A DNA stretch of 64,000 nt from Paraflavitalea devenefica (GTDB lineage Bacteria > Bacteroidota > Bacteroidia > Chitinophagales > Chitinophagaceae), in NCBI RefSeq assembly GCF_011759375.1, contig NZ_JAARML010000005.1, positions 643,581 through 707,580 on the forward strand, written 5' to 3'. Positions 19,475-27,779 of the stretch are shown here, in pieces. Under the pieces are notes generated by a model. The model saw only the letters and a program-made list of their open reading frames with translations. It had not been told where the DNA came from and made no database searches. The first letter of the stretch is position 1, and the number at the start of each line of letters is the position of its first letter. Position numbers and translations under genes: made by a program.

Positions 19475-20311
19475 TCAGAGAGCCAGGTCTAGTTCAAGGG
19501 CTACAATCTTCCGGGTGGATACATTAAGCCTGACCCCGGGCATGGTGTTGGCAGCCGCCATTTTTTGCCGGTCTTCCTGCTTTTGTGCAGTGAATTTCCT
19601 GAATTGTTCCCTCGACACTTTTTTGCCGGTGAAGTGGTTGGCCAGCAACAGTTTTTCAGGAGAAGGCAGGCTGATTTTGACGGCCGTAAAAGCTACCTGG
19701 TGCTTGTCGTCTTCTGCCTGCAATATAAGGCCCGGCAGCCCGCCCAGTTTCCAGGGTCCTGCACTAACAGGTATGTCTGTGGTAAACCAGGCTGTATAAT
19801 TCCTTCCCCTGAAAATGCCGGTAGCTTTACGGCATTCAAAGGAGGCAATGTTTTTGGTTTCGGCCGTAATGTTCCATTTGATGGGCGCCAGGGTATCTGA
19901 GATCAGGAATTCCTCTCCGAAAGCCGTTTGATGAATGGTAAGCAGGTCGCTGTTGTAGTTTTTTAAGAACTGCGTGCCTGTTGCCGGAAGGGCCACACCG
20001 GCCAGCCGTTCTTCTACCTGTTTGGCCACTGCATTCTTGTCTACCTGGTTGGAGTCAATTCCCTGGTAAAATACCTTTTCGGATGCTTTGTAATCGCTTA
20101 TCCCGGATTGATAGATGGCGGTTGACCGGCCAATGTACAGGAACATGGTTTTGGTAAAATACGTAAGGCCGGTTGTATTGGAATCACCACTGTAGGCAAG
20201 TTGTTCCTGGTAAACGATTTTGCCCATGGCGGTATCGGCAGGCTGTGATAAAGCAGGAAAGGAGAATAACATAGCCATTAAGGCATAAGTAACACCTGAG
20301 CTTACTTTCAT
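19475..20311 (-). CDS. GLPGLI family protein
   Basis: A 278-residue exported protein carrying the family's name-giving motif in GPWKLGGLPGLILQAEDD. The start is the ATG at 20309-20311, giving a signal peptide that ends at PALSQ; the open frame runs 25 codons further up without a better start. The family is confined to Bacteroidota, is often present in several copies, and has no established biochemical role. Here it heads a three-gene group with a small secreted protein and a TonB-receptor-like barrel. Confidence 0.9.
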   Translation of the reverse strand: MKVSSGVTYALMAMLFSFPALSQPADTAMGKIVYQEQLAYSGDSNTTGLTYFTKTMFLYIGRSTAIYQSGISDYKASEKVFYQGIDSNQVDKNAVAKQVEERLAGVALPATGTQFLKNYNSDLLTIHQTAFGEEFLISDTLAPIKWNITAETKNIASFECRKATGIFRGRNYTAWFTTDIPVSAGPWKLGGLPGLILQAEDDKHQVAFTAVKISLPSPEKLLLANHFTGKKVSREQFRKFTAQKQEDRQKMAAANTMPGVRLNVSTRKIVALELDLAL

Positions 20312-20529
20312 GTGACTAAGGTTTAATCGGAATGAAAACTGTGTAATGGTTATCCCGTACAATGAATTTAAACCAGAAAATGACACTAACGCTAACGAAT
20401 GCTGTATTTTGTTTTATTTTATATGTAAGTCTTTTTGTCAATAAAGCAGGGGCTGGGGTAATTGTTGAACTGGTATCCAAGGGAAACATATTAAAAACCA
20501 ACAGCTTACGTCTTGCCATCTTTTTCAAC

Positions 20530-20537
20530 TAATTTTG
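20530..20537 (+). promoter_or_regulatory. Putative -7 box of the radical SAM gene
   Basis: TAATTTTG is an exact TAnnTTTG match followed by CCCC, where transcription would begin. Because it lies downstream of the first possible start (TTG at 20513), it argues for a later translation start, TTG at 20555 or GTG at 20567. No good -33 box was found. Confidence 0.5.
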
Positions 20538-20554
20538 CCCCAAAATTACCTGAT

Positions 20555-22756
20555 TTGAGTGCTACTGTGTTTTTGCTGACACCGCCTTTTACGCAACTGA
20601 ATACGCCCTACCCGGCTACCGCTTACCTGAAGGGGTTCCTGAATACCCGGCAGATCAGCGCTTTCCAGGCCGACTTGGGTATTGAGGTGACCCTGGCGCT
20701 GTTCAGCCGTACCGGATTGCAGGAACTATTTACCCGCATCAACAGCAACACCCCTACTGCACTATCTGAGAATACTGCCCGCATCATCGCCCTGCAAAAC
20801 GATTATATTGATACCATTGATGATGTAATCCACTTTTTACAGGGCAGCAACCCTACCCTCGCCCACCGCATCTGCAAACGTGATTTCCTGCCCGAAGCCA
20901 GCCGTTTTGCCCAATTGGAAGACCTGGACTGGGCTTTCGGCTCTATGGGCAACCAGGACAAGGCCAAGCACCTCGCCACGATGTATCTGGAAGACCTCTC
21001 CGACCTGATCCGCGAATGTGTGGATGAGCATTTCGGCTTCAGTCGCTATGCAGAACGATTGGGCCGCTCCGCCAACAGTTTTGATGAACTGTATGCCGCC
21101 CTGCAAAAAGAGTACACGTATATTGACCAGTTACTGATCAGTATCCTGCAGGAGCACCTGCAATCGGTGCAGCCAAAGCTGGTAGCTATCTCTGTGCCTT
21201 TCCCCGGCAATCTGTATACTTCCCTGCGCTGCGGCCAATGGGTGAAACGAAATTATCCGCAAGTGAAGGTGGTCATGGGCGGCGGCTTTGCCAATACAGA
21301 GCTGCGATCACTCTCTGATCCCCGCGTATTTGAGTGCTATGATTTTATCACGCTCGATGATGGTGAAGCGCCATTGGAAAACCTGGTACACCATATTGAA
21401 GGAAAGAAAACAATAGAAGAACTCAAACGTACTTTCGCCCTGGTTGATGGCCAGGTGACTTATTTCAACAATAAAGCCTGTACTGATTATAAACAAGGCC
21501 AGGTAGGTACGCCTGACTACAGTGACTTCCCGCTGAATAAATACATCTCTGCCATTGAAGTGGTGAACCCCATGCACCGCATGTGGAGCGATGGCCGCTG
21601 GAATAAGCTCACGATGGCACATGGTTGTTACTGGGGCAAATGCACCTTCTGCGATATTTCGCTCGATTATATCCGGCTGTATGAACCCATCGCTGCTTCC
21701 CTGCTCTGCGACCGCATGGAGGAGATCATTGCGCAAACGGGCCAAAACGGTTTTCACTTTGTAGATGAGGCCGCGCCACCGGCGCTGATGCGTGCGCTGG
21801 CATTGGAGATCATCCGCCGCAGGCTTACCGTAAGCTGGTGGACGAATATCCGGTTTGAAAAGAGCTTTACCCGCGACCTGTGCCTGCTGCTGAAACGAAG
21901 TGGCTGCATTGCTGTATCGGGCGGACTGGAAGTGGCCAGCGACCGTCTGCTGGAGCTGATACAAAAAGGGATTACCGTAGCGCAGGTAGCGCAGGTGAAC
22001 CGCAACTTTACAGAGGCAGGTATTATGGTACACGCCTACCTCATGTACGGCTTTCCCACGCAAACGGCCCAGGAAACGGTTGACTCCCTCGAAATGATCC
22101 GGCAAATGTTTGCCGCCGGCATCCTGCAATCAGCCTTCTGGCACCTGTTTACCATGACGGCACATAGTCCTGTTGGCTTAGCGCCGGAGCAATTCAATGT
22201 TCGCCGGGAAAGTATGCTGGTGGGCAGCTTTGCCAATAATGACCTGGTGCATGTTGATGAAACCGGGGCCGACCATGAGACCTTCAGTTATGGACTGAAG
22301 AAATCATTGCTGAATTATATGCACGGCATCGGGCTGAATGAACCCCTGCAAAAGTGGTTTGATTTTAAGGTACCCAAAACAAAAGTAGCGCCTGACTACA
22401 TTGCCCAGGTGCTCACACAGGATCAATACACAGCGGCCAAGCCCACTACCAAGATCGTATGGCTGGGCCGTCAACCCGCTGTAGAGCATTTCACCAAAAC
22501 GAAGAAAGGCAATAGCTGGGAAATGACGGCCCTCACCTTCCAGGACAAGAAAGAAAAGTACAGCATCAGTGTAGGCCGTGAACAGGGCGACTGGCTGGCC
22601 GGCATGCTGGAAAAGTTATCTGTGTCCAATCCCAAAACATCCACGCTACAGGATGTGATGGACAGCTACCGCGCCGCCGGCTTCGAAGACTTCGAACTGT
22701 TCTGGGACAATAAGCCAGTGAATACGTTGCATAAGGTGGGGTTGTTGAAGTTGTAG
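20555..22756 (+). CDS. Radical SAM protein with B12-binding-like N-terminal domain
   Basis: About 733 residues if started at the TTG at 20555; the frame opens at a TTG at 20513, but a -7 promoter box lies between, and GTG at 20567 is a third choice. The N-terminal part has a Rossmann-like region (LVAISVPFPGN, VKVVMGGGFAN) like B12-binding radical SAM proteins; I do not see a DXHXXG motif. The cluster motif is C-YWGK-C-TF-C (C358, C363, C366), which is CX4CX2C instead of the usual CX3CX2C. The following VSGGLEVASDRLL and MVHAYLMYGFPTQT fit the radical SAM barrel. It stands alone, so substrate and pathway are unknown. Confidence 0.85.
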   Translation: MSATVFLLTPPFTQLNTPYPATAYLKGFLNTRQISAFQADLGIEVTLALFSRTGLQELFTRINSNTPTALSENTARIIALQNDYIDTIDDVIHFLQGSNPTLAHRICKRDFLPEASRFAQLEDLDWAFGSMGNQDKAKHLATMYLEDLSDLIRECVDEHFGFSRYAERLGRSANSFDELYAALQKEYTYIDQLLISILQEHLQSVQPKLVAISVPFPGNLYTSLRCGQWVKRNYPQVKVVMGGGFANTELRSLSDPRVFECYDFITLDDGEAPLENLVHHIEGKKTIEELKRTFALVDGQVTYFNNKACTDYKQGQVGTPDYSDFPLNKYISAIEVVNPMHRMWSDGRWNKLTMAHGCYWGKCTFCDISLDYIRLYEPIAASLLCDRMEEIIAQTGQNGFHFVDEAAPPALMRALALEIIRRRLTVSWWTNIRFEKSFTRDLCLLLKRSGCIAVSGGLEVASDRLLELIQKGITVAQVAQVNRNFTEAGIMVHAYLMYGFPTQTAQETVDSLEMIRQMFAAGILQSAFWHLFTMTAHSPVGLAPEQFNVRRESMLVGSFANNDLVHVDETGADHETFSYGLKKSLLNYMHGIGLNEPLQKWFDFKVPKTKVAPDYIAQVLTQDQYTAAKPTTKIVWLGRQPAVEHFTKTKKGNSWEMTALTFQDKKEKYSISVGREQGDWLAGMLEKLSVSNPKTSTLQDVMDSYRAAGFEDFELFWDNKPVNTLHKVGLLKL

Positions 22757-22794
22757 CCTTCAGCTTACAACCTCAACAACCTCCCTGCTGATCA

Positions 22795-25700
22795 TTACAA
22801 ACGGATGACCTTAACAGTCTTCGTCTGCTGATCCATATTCACTGTAAGAAAGAATATTCCTGCATGAGCGCCTTGCAGTAAGAACCGTTGCTTTTCTACC
22901 ATAGACGCCGATTGTATACTTCTTGTAACAAGCACCCTGCCGGCAGCATCTGTCAACACCATTTCCAACCGGCGGCCTGCCGCACCACTCACCTGCACAT
23001 TTACTTCATTGCCAGGTACAGGGTTTTGCAACAGGCTTACTGTAAAATCTGCATCTGCTGAAGCAGAAGTCGAAGCCGTCTTACCTGTTGCCAATAGTGT
23101 AACACTTGCCGGCGCTGGTTCTGTCCCGTACACCAGTTCGCCTTTCACATATACGGTGATGTGTGCATTCTCTCCGAAGGCAGCTTCCGGGCGGAAAGAA
23201 TGATCATCTGCCTGGTTGAAAACACTCCAGTCGCTCTTTGCCATCCGCTGCTGGATATTACCCGTAGTACTGGCAGGATACAGGTTGTCTGGCGCTATAA
23301 AAGACAGCTCCAGGTAGGTGTCTGCACCATTGAGCGCGGAGGCAGGTTTTACAATCCTGCCATGTACGAATGCATTGCCCATAGCCGCATAGTCCAGGTA
23401 ATAATTCACGGCACTGCTACCTTCTGCGGTAAACCAGTAACGCATGGTGATATCCGCATAATTGACCGGCACATTGCCTTCATTGTTCAATTTTAACCAG
23501 GGAGCAACCGTATTGGCATTGTTACCAGCATTTTTGCTGTACACTTTCAGGCTTTTCACTACCGGTATTTCCAACGGCTCCGTACCACCCACCAATACAT
23601 TGTTTTGGTACACCGTAATACGCGCGTTTTTCGTATAGGCGCTGGCTGGTGTATAGGAATAGTCGTTCGTTTTCTGAAAATTGGTCCAGGTACTCTTTGC
23701 TGCCCTTGTTTGTATAGGCCCTGAATTTCCATAGGCAGCCAGGCTTCCGGCGGTGCTGTCGAAACGGTATTCGAGGTAACCGTAAGCGCCTTCGTATGGT
23801 GCAGCCAGCTTTACGTAACGCATTTTTACTTTGCCTGTTCCTAACTGCGCATAGTCGGTATACAGGTTCGTCATCGCGGCATATTCTTCCGCTGTCAGCC
23901 AGTAACGAACGCTGATGTCCTTATAAGGCACTGCTTCACCGGTTTCATTCTGTACCTGTAGATGATTGTAGAGTGTGTTGTCTACAGGCTTGCCCGATGC
24001 CGGGTCCTTATGCAGTACGATCAATCTTTCTGCCGCCGGCAATGAATAATAGCCCCATACCCTGAACTCCAGGATGCCGGTAGATTCCACATTGTTTTTC
24101 ATGACTACGCGCAAACGGCTGGCATTCAGGTTATGCAGGGATACCTGGTTGAAGCTGTCTTTACCCAGGGGCACGTCTGCTACCCGTACCCAGGCATTGC
24201 CATCCCAATATTCGAGGTAAGCCGTGGTGGGTGTGCGCACGCCGCCACCATCATCAAACCAGTAGATCTCTGCTTTATCAAGCACAGCATTAGACGGCCA
24301 TTCGTAGGCTACCCATTGCAGCGAATCGGGATTGTACCAGTTGCCATAAGCGCCATGACTTTTATCACCGGAATGCAAAGGGGTAAACCCATCGTTTACC
24401 GCGCCGAGCGTTTCCCAGGGTGATACATAAGAAGTGGATGCGGTGGCTTGCATAGCCAGGTTTTCCACTACTGTACTGATCTTCACAACAGCGCTGTAGC
24501 GGCTGCTTCCCGACAGGAACACCTGCCGCAACCGGTAGTAGCTGTTGCTGCTATTGCTGGCATGTGTTACCCGGTAGCTTTGTGCGGGGTTCTTTTCAAT
24601 GGTTGCTACTTTAATAAAATGTATGCTGTCGGTACCATACTCCAATTCGTACTGTGCTATAGAATCTGCTGCTAATGTTTCCCATTGCAACTGGTTCGCC
24701 CCATCTGTGCGGGCGCCTGCAAATGACAGCAGGTGGTAACCGGGCGCCGGCAAGGCGGAATCTGAACCCCATACCCGCCATTCGATGATGCCGGTAGATT
24801 GTACATTGTTCCGCATAGAAAGCCGTATTTTATTGGTGCGTATGCTGCCCGGCAACAGGATATTGAATACATCACGCTGCACGGGTATGCTGCCCAGGGA
24901 AGTCCAGGCATTGTCTTTCCAGAATTCAACATAAGCCGTATCCGGTATACGCACACCTGTGTTATCATCAAACCAGTATACCTCCGTTTTATGGATCAGG
25001 TACGATTGTGGCCATTCGTACTGCACCCATTGAAAGGAATTGGGATTATTCCAGTTGCCATATACGCCATGCCCGCGATCGCCGGAGCCTGCAGGCGTAA
25101 AACCATCTTTGATGGCCGCCAGCGACTCCCAGGGCGACACATACGATGTAGTGGCCGTGGCGCTTAAAGCAAGGTTTTGTACAAATGTTGCCGGAATACA
25201 GTCGGGCGATTCACGGATAGCCATTACCTCATCAGAGAATAAAGTATAGGCAGGATTGATATCTATGTTGGAAACATCGGCAGCTCCCTTGCCATCACAT
25301 TCCGCGCGGCCATTGTTAAAGTTGGGTGTTTGCAAGTATACACCGGTACTGCTGCAACTGCCAATCTCCGCATCGCCACCTACAACCACCCCGTTGCCCA
25401 GGGTTACACCCCACTCCAGTGCATTGTCTTTTGCGATCACATTGCCCGATACCGTGCAGTAGCTGAGGATGGCATTATCCGTCACCTGTACGCTGCCACT
25501 GAGGGTGCCACCAAACACCTGGGCGTTACCACTCACCACTACGTTATCGCTTAATACGGCATTTTCTACCCATGCGGTACCTTCTATCCTTACATTGCCT
25601 GTAAGCCGTGAGGAGCCCCGTACAATAGCTTTGGGCCCTACATACACGGAAGCATCCACGGTAGCACTGTTGCTTACCCAGCCGCCACCATTGGCATGGA

Positions 25701-27063
25701 TATGGCCTGCCGACCTGAATTCATCCCGGTAACCGGTCTGGTACCCTTCGGGTACTGCATTGGCGATGCTGATCTCGTAAGGGAACCTTTTTATTTTGGG
25801 GAAACCTGCCTCCCACACATAGGTAGTATGTGAAGACGGTGCCCCTGACACCACCAGGTAAAGGGCTGTTTCATCTTCCTGCATGGCGAAAGTCACTTCC
25901 CCTTCCGGGGCAGTATATGACGCGCTGTACCGCGCTGTTTTACCATCTGCCTTTACTGCCACAAAACCATACCGCCAGCCTGCACCGGCCGCTTCTGCAT
26001 GTCCCTTGAACTTCACTTTTACCATCCTGTTGGCACAGGTAGGATGCAGTGGAATGATATTATAACCATAGTCCTGCGGCGCGTGATAATCTGGCACCAC
26101 ATAGCGTGGCAGGGAGTCGTTCACGCGTTTTAATAGAGTGTATTGCCGCCAGAGATAATGCGGTTCTGCATTTTGCAGGCGGCGCAGTTCGGCGCGTATG
26201 TAAGCGCCTGTTCCCAGCACATTGTAATCTGCAATGACATCCCGTTTCGCATATTCCCATATAAAATCATTCAACTGACTTTGTGTCCAGCCTTTCAGGC
26301 GGCGATAAGTCATCAGGGGATGTTCATTCGCAGCCGACTCCTGCCAGAGCCGGTTCACCATACCAAGGCTGTCCAGTTCCTGTATCGTGAGCAGGAGGTT
26401 GAACGCGCAATAGTGATGGCGGGTAGAAGAATACTGGAAGCTGCGGGTGGCCATCCACCGGGGCACATCTTCTTTCGCAAACTGTGGATATAGCTGCAAT
26501 CGCATGAAGTTGGCATGCGTTTCCCAGAATGAACCGGTTGACTGGTTCCTGAATCCCCCGGCCAGGTTGCGGTCAATGTTGTTCTGTCCCTGCAGCGAGT
26601 GCGTAAGCTCGTGGCTGAGCACAGCGCCATCACGCACCGCCCCCGGGTGTACCCACATGGCCCCGATCACTTCATCATAACTGCTGCCGAAAGCCCATCC
26701 CGTAGGGCCTCCCGGCGGCCATGTATCATTGATGACCACGATGATCTTGTACTTGCCCAGGTTGGTCGTAGAGTCGTCTTTACAGAACCGGATCCCGTGT
26801 ACAAATTTGTCATAGATCTTCTCCAATGTGTCCAGTACCTGCGCAGGTGTAAACCGGAGATTGGGGTCCGTATAAGTTTCAGGATGCTCACCTACTACGG
26901 GGCCCCAGAAACATACAAAGTTCTCCGACTGTACCGAACGGTTGTACGACCAGGTACTGAGCGCTGGGTCTGTAGAAAAGATCCGTGGAATATATACCTG
27001 CTTTTGGGCGCTTGCCTGTAGGGCAAGGCATAGACATACAATTGCGTAAAAATAGCGCATCAA
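22795..27063 (-). CDS. Secreted HExxH metalloenzyme with beta-helix, F5/8-like and CBM3-like domains, T9SS-exported
   Basis: A 1422-residue protein with signal peptide (ends ASAQ). Residues ~20-330 carry HELTH (H151, H155) and FWETH (E181), a likely HExxH+E zinc site; the layout resembles DUF6055-type proteins. Residues ~465-580 are short repeats with V/A/G at every sixth position, a left-handed beta-helix. Two F5/8-type (galactose-binding-like) domains follow (~630-775, ~870-1005) with an FN3-like spacer. Two CBM3-like domains lie at ~1010-1165 and ~1170-1310, and a T9SS type A sorting domain at ~1335-1422. Binding to a polysaccharide and cutting a protein or glycoprotein in or near it is inferred. 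It converges with the radical SAM gene. Confidence 0.82.
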   Translation of the reverse strand: MMRYFYAIVCLCLALQASAQKQVYIPRIFSTDPALSTWSYNRSVQSENFVCFWGPVVGEHPETYTDPNLRFTPAQVLDTLEKIYDKFVHGIRFCKDDSTTNLGKYKIIVVINDTWPPGGPTGWAFGSSYDEVIGAMWVHPGAVRDGAVLSHELTHSLQGQNNIDRNLAGGFRNQSTGSFWETHANFMRLQLYPQFAKEDVPRWMATRSFQYSSTRHHYCAFNLLLTIQELDSLGMVNRLWQESAANEHPLMTYRRLKGWTQSQLNDFIWEYAKRDVIADYNVLGTGAYIRAELRRLQNAEPHYLWRQYTLLKRVNDSLPRYVVPDYHAPQDYGYNIIPLHPTCANRMVKVKFKGHAEAAGAGWRYGFVAVKADGKTARYSASYTAPEGEVTFAMQEDETALYLVVSGAPSSHTTYVWEAGFPKIKRFPYEISIANAVPEGYQTGYRDEFRSAGHIHANGGGWVSNSATVDASVYVGPKAIVRGSSRLTGNVRIEGTAWVENAVLSDNVVVSGNAQVFGGTLSGSVQVTDNAILSYCTVSGNVIAKDNALEWGVTLGNGVVVGGDAEIGSCSSTGVYLQTPNFNNGRAECDGKGAADVSNIDINPAYTLFSDEVMAIRESPDCIPATFVQNLALSATATTSYVSPWESLAAIKDGFTPAGSGDRGHGVYGNWNNPNSFQWVQYEWPQSYLIHKTEVYWFDDNTGVRIPDTAYVEFWKDNAWTSLGSIPVQRDVFNILLPGSIRTNKIRLSMRNNVQSTGIIEWRVWGSDSALPAPGYHLLSFAGARTDGANQLQWETLAADSIAQYELEYGTDSIHFIKVATIEKNPAQSYRVTHASNSSNSYYRLRQVFLSGSSRYSAVVKISTVVENLAMQATASTSYVSPWETLGAVNDGFTPLHSGDKSHGAYGNWYNPDSLQWVAYEWPSNAVLDKAEIYWFDDGGGVRTPTTAYLEYWDGNAWVRVADVPLGKDSFNQVSLHNLNASRLRVVMKNNVESTGILEFRVWGYYSLPAAERLIVLHKDPASGKPVDNTLYNHLQVQNETGEAVPYKDISVRYWLTAEEYAAMTNLYTDYAQLGTGKVKMRYVKLAAPYEGAYGYLEYRFDSTAGSLAAYGNSGPIQTRAAKSTWTNFQKTNDYSYTPASAYTKNARITVYQNNVLVGGTEPLEIPVVKSLKVYSKNAGNNANTVAPWLKLNNEGNVPVNYADITMRYWFTAEGSSAVNYYLDYAAMGNAFVHGRIVKPASALNGADTYLELSFIAPDNLYPASTTGNIQQRMAKSDWSVFNQADDHSFRPEAAFGENAHITVYVKGELVYGTEPAPASVTLLATGKTASTSASADADFTVSLLQNPVPGNEVNVQVSGAAGRRLEMVLTDAAGRVLVTRSIQSASMVEKQRFLLQGAHAGIFFLTVNMDQQTKTVKVIRL

Positions 27064-27422
27064 ATAAATGTTGTGGGTAATAAAACTGTAATTACATCCT
27101 GTATGTGATGAAGATAGCGAAGGAAGAGAGCACAGTCATGACTGATATTAACTAATTCTAACAGGAAGTTAACCTGTTTGTCTATTCGCAAAAAGGCAGG
27201 TCAAAACGGATTGCGGTTAGCTATGCTGGGTGATGAACCGGTTTATTTGGAGAGAACAAGATTTTCTCTTAAATTACAAGAACACGATTCCCGCGTATTT
27301 ATTCACTTCTTTATGATCAGTCGTTCCGACATATGCTGCTTTTTTCTTCCTGCCGGTACTTTTCCCAAGGAGTCCTTGTGGACCGATCTGTCTGCTTTTG
27401 CTTCTTTTTCCTACGCTTAAAG

Positions 27423-27569
27423 TACGCTCCAGGTACGCTTATGGTACGCTCCTGATACCCTCGATATATCGGCTTACTATGGGCTTAGTAGGGGCTTACT
27501 ATAGGCCGGATAGGGGAAAGATATGGGCTACATATAGGCGCTAAGGCGGAAAGATTGGAAGGATATATG
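27423..27569. repeat. Degenerate tandem array with 11-bp period
   Basis: Four units starting at 27423 (TACGCTCCAGG, TACGCTTATGG, TACGCTCCTGA, TACCCTCGATA), a four-base break, then nine units from 27471: GGCTTACTATG, GGCTTAGTAGG, GGCTTACTATA, GGCCGGATAGG, GGAAAGATATG, GGCTACATATA, GGCGCTAAGGC, GGAAAGATTGG, AAGGATATATG. All are exactly 11 bases, and most of the second set begin with GG. The unit is close to one DNA helical turn. It lies in non-coding DNA. Confidence 0.75.
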
Positions 27570-27683
27570 AGATTGGGCAAAGCGGGCCGGAGGTCCGAAA
27601 ATAGGCTGCAAGCCTCCCGGAGCGGCGAGAAAGGTATGAAATTGGTAAAGTGTTTAAAACCAGCCTATTCTGCTGCTAAGGCT

Positions 27684-27712
27684 GGGGTGATCCTGTTTAA
27701 ACGAATCACCCC
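27684..27712. other. Perfect 8-bp hairpin with palindromic loop
   Basis: GGGGTGAT (27684-27691) and ATCACCCC (27705-27712) pair perfectly around a 13-base loop that contains GTTTAAAC, itself a palindrome. GGGGTGA occurs again at 27739. There is no T-run on either side, so it is not a standard terminator. Confidence 0.45.
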
Positions 27713-27748
27713 GGAACCCGGCAGGATTGCCAGGCACGGGGTGACCCA

Positions 27749-27763
27749 CCTTGTGGTACAAGG
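27749..27763 (-). other. Short hairpin just behind the susD-like stop
   Basis: CCTTGT-GGT-ACAAGG is a perfect 6-bp stem with a 3-base loop, 16 bases past the SusD stop on the - strand. No T-run follows. It may stabilise the 3' end of the SusCD transcript. Confidence 0.35.
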
Positions 27764-27779
27764 CTTTCGTTTGGTTGGT

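Larger units (their letters stand above)
27064..27779. other. Gene-poor gap with repeats and hairpins
   Basis: 716 bp between the SusD stop and the start of the HExxH gene with no convincing gene. It holds a 12-bp palindrome (CAGTCATGACTG, 27133-27144, about 70 bp before the HExxH gene), an 11-bp-period repeat array (27423-27569) and two hairpins (27684-27712, 27749-27763). Open frames at 27178-27420 and 27555-27884 look like chance. Confidence 0.6.

Noticed and set aside
27178..27420. 80-residue + strand frame in the gene-poor gap
   Set aside because: No domain, no promoter and unlikely composition. The end (AGTFPKESLWTDLSAFASF) looks protein-like and could be a decayed fragment, but support is too thin to call a gene.
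27423..27569. CRISPR array as an explanation for the 11-bp repeats
   Set aside because: Units are only 11 bp, degenerate and directly adjacent, with no spacers and no cas genes nearby.
27684..27712. Intrinsic terminator for the SusCD operon
   Set aside because: The stem is perfect, but no T-run follows on the - strand and the loop is long.
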